Positions 34,478 to 48,500 of a DNA stretch of 64,000 bases are shown here, in pieces. Source of the stretch: Ancylostoma caninum (taxonomy: Eukaryota > Nematoda > Chromadorea > Rhabditida > Ancylostomatidae); contig JBAJFG010000368.1 of NCBI GenBank assembly GCA_037903475.1, positions 124,001 through 188,000 on the forward strand, given 5' to 3'. The notes under the pieces are model-generated. The model did not search any database, was not told the DNA's origin, and worked only from the letters and a program-made list of their open reading frames with translations. The first letter of the stretch is position 1; every line of letters starts with the position of its first letter. Both the position numbers and the translations under genes were made by a program.

Positions 34478-35674
34478 CCTCGAAATCCCCGAAGTTGTAG
34501 ACTCTCTCCGAGCTCCCCAATTTCGAGGATCCCATCCTCGAAATCCCTATGCGCCGCCAGTTCTCTTCAGCCTTTTCAACTTGGAGGATCCCCTCCTTGA
34601 AGTAGTCACAAGATGCGGGTTCCCTACGACCCCCTCAACTCGGAGGATCCCCTCCTCGAAGTAGTTATAAGACACGGGTTCCCTAGGACCACCTCGACTC
34701 GGAGGATCCCCTCCTCGAAATCCGCAAGCAACGCGGGTTCCCTGCGACCTCCTCAATTCGGAGGATCCCCTCCTCGAAGTAGTTATAAGACGCGGGTTCC
34801 CTACGATCACCTCGACTCGGAGGATCCCCTCCTCGAAATCCCAAAGCGACGCGGGTTCTGCCGAGCTCATAAACTCGGAGCATCCCCTCCTCGGAATCCC
34901 CGAAGGACGCGGGCTCTCCTCAACTCGGAGGATCCCATCTCCGAAACCCCTAAGCGACATGGGTTCCCTACGACCTCCTCAAATCGGTGGATCCCCTTCT
35001 CGAAACCTCTTAGCGACGCGGGTTCCCTGCGACCTCCTCAATTCGGAGGATCCCCTCCTCGAAGTAGTTATAAGACGCGGCTTCCCTACGACCTCCTCGA
35101 CTCGGAGGATCCCCTCCTCGAAACCCCTAAGCGACGCGGGTTTCCTGCGACCTCCTCAGTTCGGAGGATCCCTCCTTGAAGTAGTTATGAGACGCGGGTC
35201 CTTCCAGCCTTTTCAACGTGGAGGATCCCATCTCCGAAACTCTAAGCGACATGGGTTCCCTACGACCTCCTCAAATCGGTGGATCCCCTCCTCGAAACCT
35301 CCAAGAGACGCGGGTTCCCCCGAGCTCATAAACTCAGAGCATCCTCCTCGGAATCCCCGAAAGACGCAGGTTCCCTGCGACCTCCTCAACTCGGAGGATC
35401 CCCTCTCCGAAATCCCCAAGCGACGCGGGTTCCTTACGACCTCCTCAAATCGGTGGATTCCCTCTCCAAAATCCCTATGCGCCGCGGCTTCCGTCCAGCC
35501 TTCCTAACTCAAGGATCCCCTCCTCGAAGTAGTTATAAGACGCGGGTTCCCTACGACCTCCTCAACTCGGAGGATCCCCTCCTCGAAACCCCTAAGCGAC
35601 GCGGGTTCCCTGCGACCTCCTCAATTCGGAGGATCCCCTCCTTGAAGGAGTTATGAGACGCGGGTTCCCTCCAG
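34478..35674. repeat. ~59-bp satellite array with ggatcc core, ~20 copies
   Basis: The monomer is roughly ctcggaggatcccctcctcg, aagtagttataagacgcggg, ttccctacgacctcctcaa. Each carries an imperfect palindrome, gaggatcccctcctc, and a BamHI site. Two middle segments alternate between monomers (agtagttataaga and aatccc-aagcga), giving a higher-order pattern. Frames of up to 188 codons on both strands result from the periodicity. Confidence 0.9.
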
Positions 35675-36063
35675 GAAAATGAACAGACCTCTGGAAAGTT
35701 CAACGGATTGGATGTAGAGAACCTATTGCTTCACAGTACGCCCGTTGACTCATAGGACTGCGCTCTGCACTTTCCCACGAGTCCCGCCGCGAAAAGGTGC
35801 GGATTTTTGAATGGGCGAGTTTCGATTCGTTATATTATGATGATGAATGATATGAATGATGATTAGGGTACACACCACATGTTCATCTTCGAAATTACGG
35901 AGTAACCTTTTTTAGCTCTACTTTTGTGCAGAATTCGAGAGGTCCATTCAGGCAGCTCCCACATTGTTGTGCTGGTCACATCGATTGTTGAGCAGGATTC
36001 GCTCTACAAGTTCATACCATACCTAGGTTTTACATCACATCAAAGCTATCGTGGATTTTTGAA

Positions 36064-36075
36064 CCCCCCCCCCCC
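36064..36075 (+). repeat. Homopolymer C12 tract
   Basis: Twelve consecutive C lie in intergenic DNA. Confidence 0.95.
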
Positions 36076-36293
36076 GACAAAGCTTTTGCAGCTTAAATTT
36101 CCGAATGTGTGCATATAGACACTATCGTCAAGCTTGGAAGATTTTTGTAATAATGGAAATGAGTTCCCTCTGTGAGATGGTAGAAGGGCTATAATGAGTC
36201 ATCTCTTTTTTTTTCTTTTGAAGGCACTATTCGGCTAGTTTTGCCTGAAAAATTTGAGGTCAAATAATTCCCCCAATCTTGGCCTGCGGGAGC

Positions 36294-36304
36294 GGGGGGG
36301 GGGG
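36294..36304 (+). repeat. Homopolymer G11 tract
   Basis: Eleven consecutive G lie 220 bp after the C12 tract. Confidence 0.95.
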
Positions 36305-38402
36305 TATTTAGGATGCAGAACACGAATATCGTATCCGTTTTGAGCGTAACTAACAAGGGAAGGATACTTGAAGACAGTGACCATTCCGTGGGGATCCTAG
36401 CTATGGTGGAAATTTCGCAAACGATTACATGGTTAAGCACAGCCTTCTCAGAATACTTGCCATCGGAGTCAAGAGAATTCTGCTGTTTGTCCTTAAGCTA
36501 CCGTTCCCACGGCACCAGAATTCGTGAATCTTTTCGTGCAATGTACATGGCTCTCTTGTCTTCAAAGCAAAACGCGCTCGTGATACTTCTTTTTTGGGGA
36601 AGTTGACGCAAAAAAGTAGACACACAGTACGTACGCACCCAGCGCAGAACAGAACGTTTTGCGAGAAAAATTCAAGATTTCTTTTCGGATTGGGTTTCTC
36701 AACGTTTGGCTCCACCCTGGAAACTTTTCGAACCACCCAACTAGACCTGCAAGGGGAGTCTGTCCCCATTTTGTCCCCAGCAAGGGTCTCTGCAGTTGGA
36801 ACTTCTCCTTAGCTCTGCTCTATGCATTGCTTCAAGCTCTGATGGATGGCGGAACAAATCGAATTGCACTTAAACGGTTGAGGAATCTCGTTCAAAGGGG
36901 CGCCTATAATTTGCTGTGAGAAACCTAAATGTTCCGAATGGTTGCATACATTTCTGATAAAAAGAGAACATTGCGAACAAGAAAGATGCTAATTTAGGCG
37001 TACAATTTCGGGTATAAAGACGATTTTTTGAATGAATCTTCTGAATCATCAAATTTTTGCCATGTGACATTATTATACGTCCCCACCCATGGTACTATGT
37101 CATAATGTTATGCGCAAATTTCCTCACGAGTCAATGTTTTATGATAATTGGTGTGGTAGTACGGAATCAAGGGTGTTTTCACATAATTTTCATGTCCGTT
37201 CCTCTTACTCAGTGAAAAACAACTTCTCACGTAACGTTCCGGACTACCGCTACAAAGAACTACTACCCAATTTGAACGAGTGTTCCAGATGGTCCCTTTG
37301 GGTTGGCAAGCTGCAACGGCTCGTTGTCCACGAAGGAGTGGGCAAGTAAAGCCTCAGCCGTCCTTGCACTAATGGATTAACGGATCAACGAATATTGAAA
37401 TTTCCGGAGTTTACAGCACCAGTGTATATATTTACTTTTTACAAAGCTACTCTGGAGAAAAAAAACCTCCTTTTAGTTAGCAAAGAACATCTGGAGAGCT
37501 TCAGTTGCGAAATTATTCATGGGAACTAGTTGTTTTATGCATTAAACTTGAGTGGACGTTTCCTTTCGATTCCCTTTCCATGGCACTTGACGGGGATCCC
37601 CTGTAATTTTGAAAAAGAGTTTTTTTTTTGCGCAATGATCCACATATCTATTTGTCTGTTCATTTGTTTATTAGGTCGCCAACACGTTACTATATGTATC
37701 TACGTTCGTATTTTTAGCGCCTTAGAAATCCCTCTTAAAATTACTTATTATGGACATATGGCTAGCTGCACCTACAATTCTGCTCCTAATCTTTGCAAAA
37801 GGGATTCGCGCCACGCGTTAAACCGTCGCGAAGCGTCGTTCGTCCACAACATTATTAAAGGGAAAATCATTCCAATTTTTCTTGTTAAGCCAAATTTGCA
37901 TTTCATGAAGAATCTAAGCATAAGTAATGTTTTCAACATCGAGCTTTTTACACTGCAGAAAATAGCATTAAAATGCGGTGTTTTATTCAGTCTGGATTGG
38001 GGCGGTCAGGTACAAGGAGATCTGCTTAAATTCGCAGTCATGTTTTGGCCGGTATAGAGAACAATATTAAAAATTCATGAACCATCCGATTCGTTGTAAT
38101 ACGGAGAACCCATCTATTCAAAGAAGTTGGGTATCCTCATTTTTAAGAAAAGTACGAAACGGAGACGCTTAGCGCCGGACTAACGCGTCGCGTACTTCCT
38201 TTTTGTAAAGATTGAAAGCAGTATTATACATAGCTATCATGTTCCTCAGTGGAGCATTTCCGGATCCGGTCTGAAAGCAGCGATGGGCCTGTCACTCAGC
38301 GCCCATCCCTCGACTCATTTCCCTCGGCTGCTCAGAGATCCACCCATGTTTTGTTGCTGTTTTTCGGATGTAATCCTGCCGTCACGATCAAAATAGTTAC
38401 AG

Positions 38403-38445
38403 GCCCACGCTGCGGTTGCTACGTGAGGCCAAGAAGGAACAGCAC
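38403..38445 (+). pseudogene. Relic copy of the penultimate SulP exon
   Basis: The acceptor atagttacag is kept and the 43-nt exon has the same length and frame (TLRLLREAKKEQH versus ALRLLGEAKKEQR at 13136-13178). The donor GT is AT here, so normal splicing would fail. Confidence 0.75.
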
Positions 38446-39384
38446 ATGAGTAACGTCTCATCAGTGGCATATCTTCACCACTTGTGTCATCCCAGCGCCG
38501 ACATGCAAAGAAATATTTAGCAGGAAATGTGCCGAAATTGTGCGACGACATTGGAGAGATGGAATGTTTTCGCATCGAATGCGGCAGCGCGATGTTTGGA
38601 AAAACACATTGCCCTTTTCGAAGGAAATTGCGTTTTTCATGGTCGTTTCCGATGCCGTCTGCATACGAACGAGTCATAGAAATGGATAGCTCGCTCAATC
38701 CGTATGCGCATCCCTTATTTCAGCTTCGCTTGCAGACTGGTCGGACTAATGCAATTCAGGATGCGCTTCAAGAAATAATTCTAAAATTAAGGCTTGAAAA
38801 AAGCTTCATAAGGAAAAATCCAATCCATGCCTGGATTAAAATTTACATTTTCTTGGTTTACAAATATTTCTGAGGCCCAGATAGAAGAAGAACAGCTGTT
38901 CTAGAGCAAAGATGTGGATGTAGGCCGCTTTATATGTACTCTAAATATTTTACTTTTTGAGTTGCAGACTGGGATCTCGATAGTACCGAATCTTCATAAC
39001 GAAAAAACTTGTTGACTGCTTTAGTCTTTCCTGAAGCATGAGATGAAAGACGTATTTATAAAGTGGTCAGGGATGAATTTTACATTTAAAAAAGTCGGGA
39101 GCTAAGAACCGAATCGGAAGTACGGATCCTTCCCAATTATGGAAAATCTGAAAGGCGCAGCTCTGCTTTTCCATCTTCCCAGAGAGGTAACAACAACGTG
39201 AGCCTCCAACATGGTAGCTGATTCCTAGACAAGTTCATTGCTTGCACCAAACGAGGTGCTTTGGGAAGAGACAGTAGAACTTGATAATAAAGGAAGAACT
39301 AGATAATTGGAACTTTTGCTACTAACCAGAACTCTTTGAGATAAAAATATCTTGCAATGTAGATAAGTAGATAGCACATTGCCT

Positions 39385-40410
39385 ACTTTGCTTACGTCGA
39401 TCTCATGCATTGCGGGCGCAGTTCGCAACCATGCCATTTCTCTCTGTCTTGCGCGAGTCGCGTCCACGTCCTTCCGTTTTGCCTCCATAACGGGTGTATC
39501 CATCACAGAGGTGGTCTGACAGTTGGAGGTTTAGTTGTTCTCGGGTACCAATGCAAAATTCGCACTGTCCAACGATTGTCCTCATTTCTAGCCACGTGCC
39601 CTGCCCATTCTTTCTCCCTCTTGTAAAGCAAACTAACAATTCCGTGGAGATAGCTCATCTCTCTAATTTCTTCTTTCTTCCTATGTTCCATTTTGCTTAT
39701 TCCATTCATCTGCCGTTCCATTGCCCTCTGCGTTACTTGCAAGCCTTTCTCCTCTGCTTTTATCAAGTTCCAAGGTTCACATCCGTAGAGTAATGCAGGT
39801 AGCACATTGCTGTGGAATAAATGACTCTTACTCTATGCTGGTATGTCTTTGCTTTCGAGAAGAGTGCTTTTGAGGAGAACATTGGTTTTCGAAAATGCAG
39901 TCCAACCTGCCTTCTTTCGTCTCGAGAGTTCCAGCCACAGATCGTTGTCCATCCTAACTGCTCGGCCAAGGTAAACGTACATAGTGTTCAATTCGCTCTA
40001 CAAGCTGATTATTCAGTTTGATTTCTAAATCATCATAGTGAGCGTTCTTCATTCACTTGGTCTTTCCAGGATGGATCTCCAACCCGATACTCTCAATAAG
40101 GTGACATGTTTCATTGAGAAGATTTTGTAGAGTCTTCGCCCTGCTTGCTACCAGCACCACGTCATCAGCAAAGAGTTGTATTTGTAGTGTTTCTCCACCT
40201 ATTTCAAAACCGTCTTTCTCGGCAACTTGTCTCATAATTGATTCCAGGGCACATGTAAGTGCTTTCGAAGAGCGGGTTTCGCCTTGTTTTACCCCTTTCT
40301 TCATGTAGATTTTGAGGCCTTTCAAATAACACATTATATGCGGATGAGTATCCACTGGGTAGCGGAGTGTCCAAACCACACCTGTCCAAACCACTGGAAT
40401 TCAACCACAA
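39385..40410 (-). pseudogene. RTE-type non-LTR retrotransposon, 5'-truncated reverse transcriptase
   Basis: The reverse strand holds the RT palm (MKKGVKQGETRSSKALTCAL, then LFADDVVLVASRA with the FADD catalytic motif, and IGLEIHPGKTK). After frameshifts and stops come the C-terminal parts typical of this clade: LPALLYGCEPWNLIKAEEKG, RAMERQMNGISK, and KEWAGHVARNEDNRWTVRIL. The endonuclease and RT fingers are missing. It was inserted within copy B of the segmental duplication. It is dead. Confidence 0.85.
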
Positions 40411-41945
40411 GAGCGCGTTTACCCACTGGATAAATTGCTGGACACGGAGACACTCTGTGAGAGCTTATATTACTCATATTACAAAAAGCATTCTGAAGGA
40501 AATGGTTCTAAACCTCGAACAAAGCAATGGGCGTTTTTCGTTCACTTCGAAAATCTAATAAATATCGGGCTCTCGGTTGAGATCAAAATTTGCCTTCTTT
40601 CCTTCATATCTTTGAGCACACCACACATCGGGTATTCATTCTGGATAGAGGTGTCTTCGGAGGTAGATCCACACTCTGCTTGTTGACACCACGTGAGACA
40701 AGAAAGTTGCTAGTACCGAGAATCGCAATCGATGATGTTTGTAAACTTTCCACCTGGTAAGGTTTAATGGACTGCACGTGTTTTGCGAGCTCCAAAATTT
40801 GGCTTATTGCGTGAGGGCCGAATAACTGTTATGATCGCAGGTCGTACTGATAGTACATCGCTTTGAGTTCATCGTTCACAGAATAGTTCGCCTCCAAAGT
40901 AAATTACTGTGTTTGCAGCAATAACTAATCCGTGAAAAATCCACGATTTCTGAATTTTTGAGCAATAGTCGTCTTTTAAGTGAGATTATCTCACAAATTG
41001 TTTCCCTCCTCATGCATAATGTATTATCAGGTACGGGCCCTGAATGTCCCGAGAATTTTTCAAAATTACATTTTCAAAAGTCACCAACAGCTGTTCTGTT
41101 GTCCTGTCATATCACTTTTGCTTACCATTCAGAGTTCTTTTGCCAAGATATTCTTCATACATGTCAGAATACGGAGAAGACAACCTTTTGCACAACCTTG
41201 CGGAAAATTCGATGCGACATGCACTTCAGGGAAAGTTGCTTGGATTAGCTTGACGTCAAGAATTGCTTGAAATTCGTCCATGCGTAAGCAGAAGCAATAT
41301 GGAAGGTAACCATAGTGCTTTCTCAGTTCATGAATAATTAGTCGAACTTCGGAGTAATGTGATAGCACATGCTGCACGAAGATATACCGGAGTATTTCCA
41401 TGCCTGCCAAACTTTCGTAATTCATGAGAGTTTTTTATGGCAGTAGGGATCCTCCGGGACTTTACGAGAAGTTCCTTTTTAGTGGGAGTTGCCTCCATCA
41501 AGTAATGAAATAAGCACTGAATCGCCTGAATCAGCTATGAGCTTATGTGACAAGGATCAAGAAAGCGCGGAAGTCTCAATTCTGGGAATTTCCTGAATTC
41601 TAGCATTTTCTAGGCTACTCAATATTATTCGCTTCTTAGAATTCCTATAACTTTATGGAATTCTTTTTGATTCCTTCTTTGGGTTTACGATGCTCATAGG
41701 ATGTTTCTGATTCTTCAAATATAAATGAGTCGCAAACCCCTACTGCTAGGATTGGTGTGAAGTTGTAAGAGAATCTACTTATGAATTTTCATTCATAAAT
41801 TGGTCTATGGTCTTCAGCTAAAGCGAAAAGGAGAATAACAGAACCCCTATGCATCCCCTACACCACACTACCCCTTCAGTAGCCTTGTGCTCGTTATCCT
41901 TTTCTTGATCCTCTTAGATTCTAACCCTGTTTTATCCATCTTCAG

Positions 41946-42098
41946 GCAAATCAACAGAACTCGCACCTGCCGTCTATAGCCGGGACGTCATCCGCCTCCC
42001 TACCGTCCTCGTCGATTGTTAGGCTGAGCCCGTCCATGAATAAGCAGTGTAATTGTAGTGCCAATTTCCACAATAGCGTGCTGCATATTCTCTTATAA
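41946..42098 (+). pseudogene. Relic or alternative copy of the last SulP exon
   Basis: After an intact acceptor (ccatcttcag) the frame ANQQNSHLPSIAGTSSASL is retained with an in-frame 9-base deletion relative to 14451-14564. The TGA has become TGT, extending the frame 17 codons to a TAA. The 3' flank with aataaa is also copied. Confidence 0.7.
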
Positions 42099-42536
42099 TT
42101 CTGTGTATTTACCCTGCGTCAGAGTATGCACAAATTGTAAGAATTCGTATGGAGTTGTTCATGGAAAATAAATTGTATTCCATGCTACGTATACGTCACT
42201 CATTCAGGCGAGATCATTCAACGGCTTGCAACCAGTATAGGAGAGATATGACTAACATACATAAAAATTTCGAGAGATCCAAAAATTAGATTTGGCCAAA
42301 TAAGGGACGACTAGAAAGAAATATTGAACTACAGTACATGGGGATGGCACAATGTGCTTTCCCCCAGGGGACCCAACTGGGTGGAGTCAAAGCTGATGGG
42401 TGCGTAGCTTCGACAGGCGTATAACCGTAGGAGAACTATGAAATAAACAAGTTAGTAGTACCAATCTGCGATTAGCTGAGATGGAATGGACCTAAAGCAC
42501 AGAGAGGGGATGAGCTGAAGCAGCAGCTGCTGCGGC

Positions 42537-45500
42537 TCAAAGCAGCCGGGATCTCCGCGTCGCGCGCTCGTTCAGGATCTGGGCGATTTCGGCGATTCGA
42601 TCCCGTAGCTCTTGCTCGTCTTGCTCCTCCTCCAGCGCTTCGATTACTGCTTCTTCCGGAACGACGATGTACTGGAAGTGTTGGAGAAATAGAATAATTG
42701 CTCGCAATGCCTGATATGATCAACGCCTCACCTCCGGCTCGTTCATCTCCTCCTCCGCAGCCGCCGCTGCTGCAGCTGCTGCCCAATCCGTCGGAATCGA
42801 CCTTCGATCCCTCGGAAATGGCTCCATCACAGCGGCCTCTTCCAAGTACTCGTCCGGAATTTCAATAATTTCGTACTGAGGAACAGCGACGAATTCCGGA
42901 CCAGCATATCGATCCATCTCTTGCCTGACGATGCTCGCCAAAGCGTCCAATTCACTGTCCGACAGCTCTGAAAACAACGCAAATAGGATTTTTTGAGTAG
43001 AGATCGGCCAGCTTGAAATCTGTCAGTGTAGAATTACTGCTAAATCGAGAAGTGTAGGCATCTACTATTAAGCCCGTGGTACGCAGAGATTTTCTCGTAC
43101 ATGTCAGTTACCAATTATGGCCGAGACGTGATTTCTTTCGAACAACTGACCGAGAATCCTGCGAAAAGCGTCAACTGTTAGAATCGCTTAGTAAGTGAGT
43201 ACATACTTCATACTTCCTCTACTCGATCTTTCGTTGCAGCCCAATAAATATATAGCTTTAAAGACCACTTCTCCTTGATCCACTCCAAAACGTGAGCATC
43301 CAGTCAAGTGGCGGGATCTTTATTTTTTGCTGCGATGTTTTGCGGTCTCTATGCATTAATAGTAAGAAGGTGTTGGCACAAGTAAGCTTTGGTATACTTA
43401 GTCTCAGATGAAGGCAGAATTATCCAGTGTAAGCAATTTGCAGCGGCACCTCCTGCAAATTCAAATACCGCATTGAGTACTCCTAATAAAATATTAGGTG
43501 TTAACACAAGTCCTTGCGCTTTTCTCAGTTGCGATTTTTTTCCGCCTCATTGCCACTTTTCTCCAACATGCACCATACCTTCTGAAAGCATTTTCCTTCC
43601 TCTACAATCATATCGTCAAGCGTTTTCACAGAACTATTGAATTATTTAATTTTTAGGCTTGAGAAAAAACACCAATTTAAGGAAAAACGGAATTTCTTCC
43701 TCGTTTCCAGGAGGAACCAGAAAGCATTCTATACTGTTTGAGCGTGTAAGCTCTGCAGAACAAAAACGTGGAAAAACATCATCAGTGGAACTGTTGGAGG
43801 GCCGGCTCGACGATTTTTGGGAGGTGGGGTTTGACGTCACCACGTGGTGAGATGATTAGACCCTCGCGATTGGGTTCTTTTAGCAGAATAACCTCAGTTA
43901 CACGAATGAATGACTTTAGGAGTATGAAGTCCATCTAAATCAAACGATTCTTTTGGAGCAGTTCCTGGGTCTCCCTGAAAGGAATCTGTTCGGTCGGAGT
44001 GGTTGGGGTCACAAAGAAAAAATGTGCCTTTTTTGATCCTAGAAAATCGCTGATGACCAGTCATTTCAAGCGAAACGACTCTTTCATACTTATTCTGTGT
44101 TTCACCGGGGAACATGGTTGTGAAGATATTAGAAAAAGAGAGCGCGAGAAATAGTGCCATGTTCGTGGAGGCAGCTAAGGAGTGCAGACCATGGGCACAA
44201 GTACTCAACTATCGTCGCTTTTGAAACGGACTATAGCACAGGCCACCTGGCTGATTTTGATGGCCTTTCGAGCTTTAGTTGATGAACAGGATAGGCGGCT
44301 GTCGGATGGGTTGCGTTGTTTTTCATTGACTCATTGTTCCACTTTGCATGCTTGAAACTCAAGCAAACTACCTCATCAAGAAAAACTGCTTACAACTTTC
44401 TTGTAGAGAAAGAAAAGCGCTTTCGAGTCGTTTGTACCTAAAAGATGGCAACTGGGTGGAGAAAAGTGCATCCGAAAGAAGCGCAAGAATTTATGGTAAC
44501 AAATGTGCAGCACAGTGTCAAAGCTAAATTTTTCCATGAAGCCCCAATACCTAGATCGAAAAAGACTCGCTTTCATGAGTTCATTTTTAAATGGAGAGGA
44601 TGGCAAGGCAAATCCCCTTCCTTATGTGGACAGAAATTCCCATTATGAATCGTTTCATGTATTTATTAAAGTATCACCATATCCACATTGTAAATGCAGG
44701 ACTTCCGCCTTGGCCTTCCTTTTTTTGTTTATGATACTGCGCCAAGTGTACTGAGTGTGCAAGCGAAAAAATAAATAAACAGCGTGTTGGTTTTTCGTTG
44801 TTGCGAACGAGGTTCAACATCAACAAGGTTTCGAACAAGACTGTAGAGAACGTATTGGTGAATGCTTTATTTTGAGAGAAAATATTTTATATTTCGTTCC
44901 TTGAAAAGTAGGACGATCCTCCCAACTCAGTATAAACAAATGTGGAATTTCGCAGAATACGGGACCCGAACTTCGAGACATGCTTTCTGACGATGAATTC
45001 TTGATGTCTCTCAAGGAATTGATGACACTCTACCATGTCACTCTACACTTCCGAGAACCAAGAATTAGCGAATTACAGGGGAACCACGAATCGTCGTTGT
45101 TTCCCTGGGGAATGCAGTATGAATGCGTACGATCGCATTAGGATAGGATACGTTTTATTTTTAGGTTTGAAGCAAAAAAGCATGGCTGGTGCAGACTCCT
45201 ATTTTTCACTTCACATGTGTTCACTGAAAGAAAGTCCCTGGCCGCTCATAAACTTACGTACTTTGTTTTTTTTTTCATCTCAGTGGATTGCAAGCCCTAA
45301 ATATTCTCTGGAGGCGTATCTAACTTTTATGTAAAAAAACATAATGACATCTAAAAAGCAAACAATAAAGAGCTAAGCTGCAATTGAGGTGACATTTGAA
45401 TAAAGCCATCAGGACAAATTCATTACGTAGTATCTCTTTCCATAAAATATCAGAAGCGTGGGAAGAGTTGCTCGGAGACAGAATTGTCGCCGAGCAGAAT

Positions 45501-48500
45501 GTCATTTGTAAAAAGCCATCCATATCCTGGCCAGACAATGAAATTATGGATACTAACTACTCGGAGAACTTCGCTCATTTTAAAAACTGTTCGCTTTAAA
45601 CCCGTCCGGAGCCACTCATCGTGCTCAGCTATATACTATACAAACCTTCTTTTCATTTCTTTTGACCGCAGTGGTTAAATTGCTCTTCAGCCAGCCTCAT
45701 TCAGCGAAATTAACATCTGCAGGGCAAAAAGAGAATGCATACGGATGAGTTTGAAAGGATCGGTGGCAAAGTGACTCTACAGAGGACTTTGATGAACCCT
45801 AAAGTGTACACCGATGCTTATGAACGTAATTCAAAAACATGTTGTATATTTGTCAGTGTTTCACGTACGAAAACCATAGCAGAGCTTGTGGGCTAAGCCA
45901 CAATATCCAACATGTCTCAGCCCTTTGGACTGCTGCAGAAGAGAGACGAGACTCATGTGATTTCCCACGAATATTGGAGAGTTCCGCTTATTCAAAAACG
46001 ATGAGCTTCCTGGGCTACTGTAGATTCCGATAGGCTTAGAATCCTATCCTTTCCTTCATTTTATTTTGAAGGGTTATTGGACTTTATTATTCTTTTAGGC
46101 CTCCAATAACCCTTCTATAGTTCTTTCTGAATATGTCTTTTTTGCGAATGGTTCCGTTCGGATTTTCCATGATTTATATGATAGATAAATAAATAAATAA
46201 ATAAATATCCTCTCCAATGTTGTGACGAGCTCCTAGGATAAAACGCACAGCTTCTGCACGAAAAAAAAAACCTCCATTCATTCTGGGCTCGAATTCGTGG
46301 AACGTTAACCCCAGCGAGCTAGGTAAGCCCCAGGTTAGCGTGCTTCGTTATATAACCTCATAGGAGCTGATATTTACGAACAAAGCAACATTTGGAGCCA
46401 ATATTTATTTATTTATTTATTTATTTAATACATCACAAGGATGTGCCATCGACCATCGTGGCAAGACCTGGCGTCAGAATCAGATCAAATAAATATTGAA
46501 CTATGAATGAATTTTCAAAGCAAATCTTTAGCAAATAATCGTTGTTTTAATAGAATTGTCGTACTTTCTCATCTTCTGGAAGAAATGAGGGATGGGCTCG
46601 AGCAGCACGGAAAGCAGCTTCGCTCTATCTAGAGCTTTGAAAAAATCAACTGGTCTGCACTTCAGAGAGGTGGATCAAAAAAATTCCGGGAAAACTGAGC
46701 CTGCTTAACTGCTATATTCCCAGTACTCATATGTGAGAGGATATGGATCGAGCTATAGCGGATTGTTTTTTAGCAAGAAGTCATGTGAATTGAAGATAAT
46801 GTGCGATTCGATGCGATCTATTAAGATGCACTAAAAATGAAAAGTATAATATTCAATTATTAGCATGGTAAAATCGTGGCCAATGCGTGATCTCTGGAGA
46901 TCTTGGGAAAGCAAGGATTACATGAGAAAAACCAGCAGCTACGCAATAAACGGGGGTGAGGGGATTGGGAAAGTAATAGAAATAAATTTAATGCATTTAA
47001 CCAACCAAAACCTGAAATTTTACGTTGCTAATTCTTATCATTTGTTCCTTACAAATCAAACTTAACATTAATTCTTACTAACTCAATTCTTTTTAAAATT
47101 TCTGCTGTCACTCTACACACTTTTTGTGGCCGAAATCATGGATTTTAACACGCCCTCAACTCCCCATTCCCCAGATATGTATAGAATGATGAAAGCGAAA
47201 AATTACCACAAATACCACAAAACGTCAGGAGTTGGAACTAATTCAAAATATTTATCCCACTTGTTGTCCTGGTCTTGCAGCTGCAATTTAAACTTGTGCG
47301 ATTTAACCCAAATTTCAGACTGGTTTTCACTGTATTACCCCTCCAAACAGTTGCGGTTAGAATTGCAAGCGTGACATTCCAGTACCTAAGGAATCTTAGT
47401 CTTCTTGTGGTTACAGTAACCATATATTAAAGGACCATTAGCAAGACATTGGCCTGGAAACTGAATAAATATTTCAGCTTCCGCTGAAAGCATTAGCCTG
47501 ACTGGCATCAAATGCTCGCTTTGGCTAATGGTAGGTGAGTGCTGGAAGAAAGAAGTGAGCTTTTTCCCGTTGTTCCTATTCTTGAAACCCTCATTATCAT
47601 ACCGAGAACTTATCGAATGTTCGCCGCCCAATTCCCGGTTTTTATAGCATTCTGACGAATGTCTGGCAGAACAGTGCCCTTTTTTATGGATCCTGTCAAA
47701 CGCATCCATGAGATTGTGCGTGTTTATCAACCAAATAATGAAAAGTGCCATATTTCCGGCTCCTTTAATGGCCAAAACCTCATTATCGAAATGCTGTGGT
47801 GCCAGAAGGGCACGCAAATATGGCCTTGAGCCATTTGCTACCGTATTTGCATCGGAGAATTTATTACTCTGTAGGCACTGCTGCCAAGATCAAAGGCTGC
47901 TATCGCTAGGAGTCGTGCAAATCTCCAACGAAAAAGCCCATCGATAACTCGTGGCACGTCATGTGAGACTCTGAGAGCCAGCCGTAATTCATCACTGAGC
48001 GGGATCCCAATTTTGCAGAACCTGCCCGTCGTGGAAGATTTACAGCAACTCACGTGATAGCTGTTGCCGGATGATGGCCTTCTCTGTGGCGTCATCGTCA
48101 TCCTCAATAACGTCGTCGAACACGACCTGCCGCTTGCCTCTCCTCAGTTTCTTCTTCTCAGACAATGATTTTACTGAAACAGGGGAAAAAATTAAGATTT
48201 CCTCTCCCATAGAAGAGCATAGAGCCCCTTTGGTGGAGATTGTGATAGTTGATATACGCTTCGAAGTTAACTCAAATTCCTTCGACTGCCCAGGAAGAAA
48301 ATTGATATTTCAAAGGGAAATCAACGTTTTTTACTATTAAGAAACAACTAAAGTTTTCGGTACACTCCTTCCATTACTATCACAACCTGTTTCGAGCCAA
48401 AGAAAATGTTCTCGCCCCCAAAAATATTTTACCCGTGCCAAACATATGAGAGTACAAGGATCTGGTCCGACTCTCATATGACACACCATGGATTGTGCGG

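Larger units (their letters stand above)
35675..38357. other. Region without recognised gene
   Basis: It holds a C12 tract (36064-36075) and a G11 tract (36294-36304). A 175-codon + frame at 37530-38057 has hydrophobic patches but no family motif or splice partner. Confidence 0.45.
38358..42690. repeat. Segmental duplication, copy B, with internal retrotransposon
   Basis: It is homologous to 13095-15125 in the same orientation and order. It is longer mainly because an RTE fragment (39385-40410) and flanking DNA lie within the copy of the last SulP intron. It ends in the working last exon of the secreted-protein gene. Confidence 0.85.
43175..48053. other. Intron 3 of the secreted-protein gene
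   Basis: This is 4.9 kb of AT-rich DNA. It contains the 14-bp inverted repeat at 46068-46115, short ATTT/AAAT repeats (about 46187 and 46403) and the - strand frame at 47386-47817. No other coding exon is supported. Confidence 0.6.

Noticed and set aside
34547..35656. Overlapping frames of up to 188 codons on both strands
   Set aside because: They are products of the ~59-bp satellite; no start context, splice sites or domains.
42472..42786. 104-codon - frame with Gly/Arg-rich composition
   Set aside because: Out-of-frame shadow of the real last two exons of the secreted-protein gene, crossing their intron.
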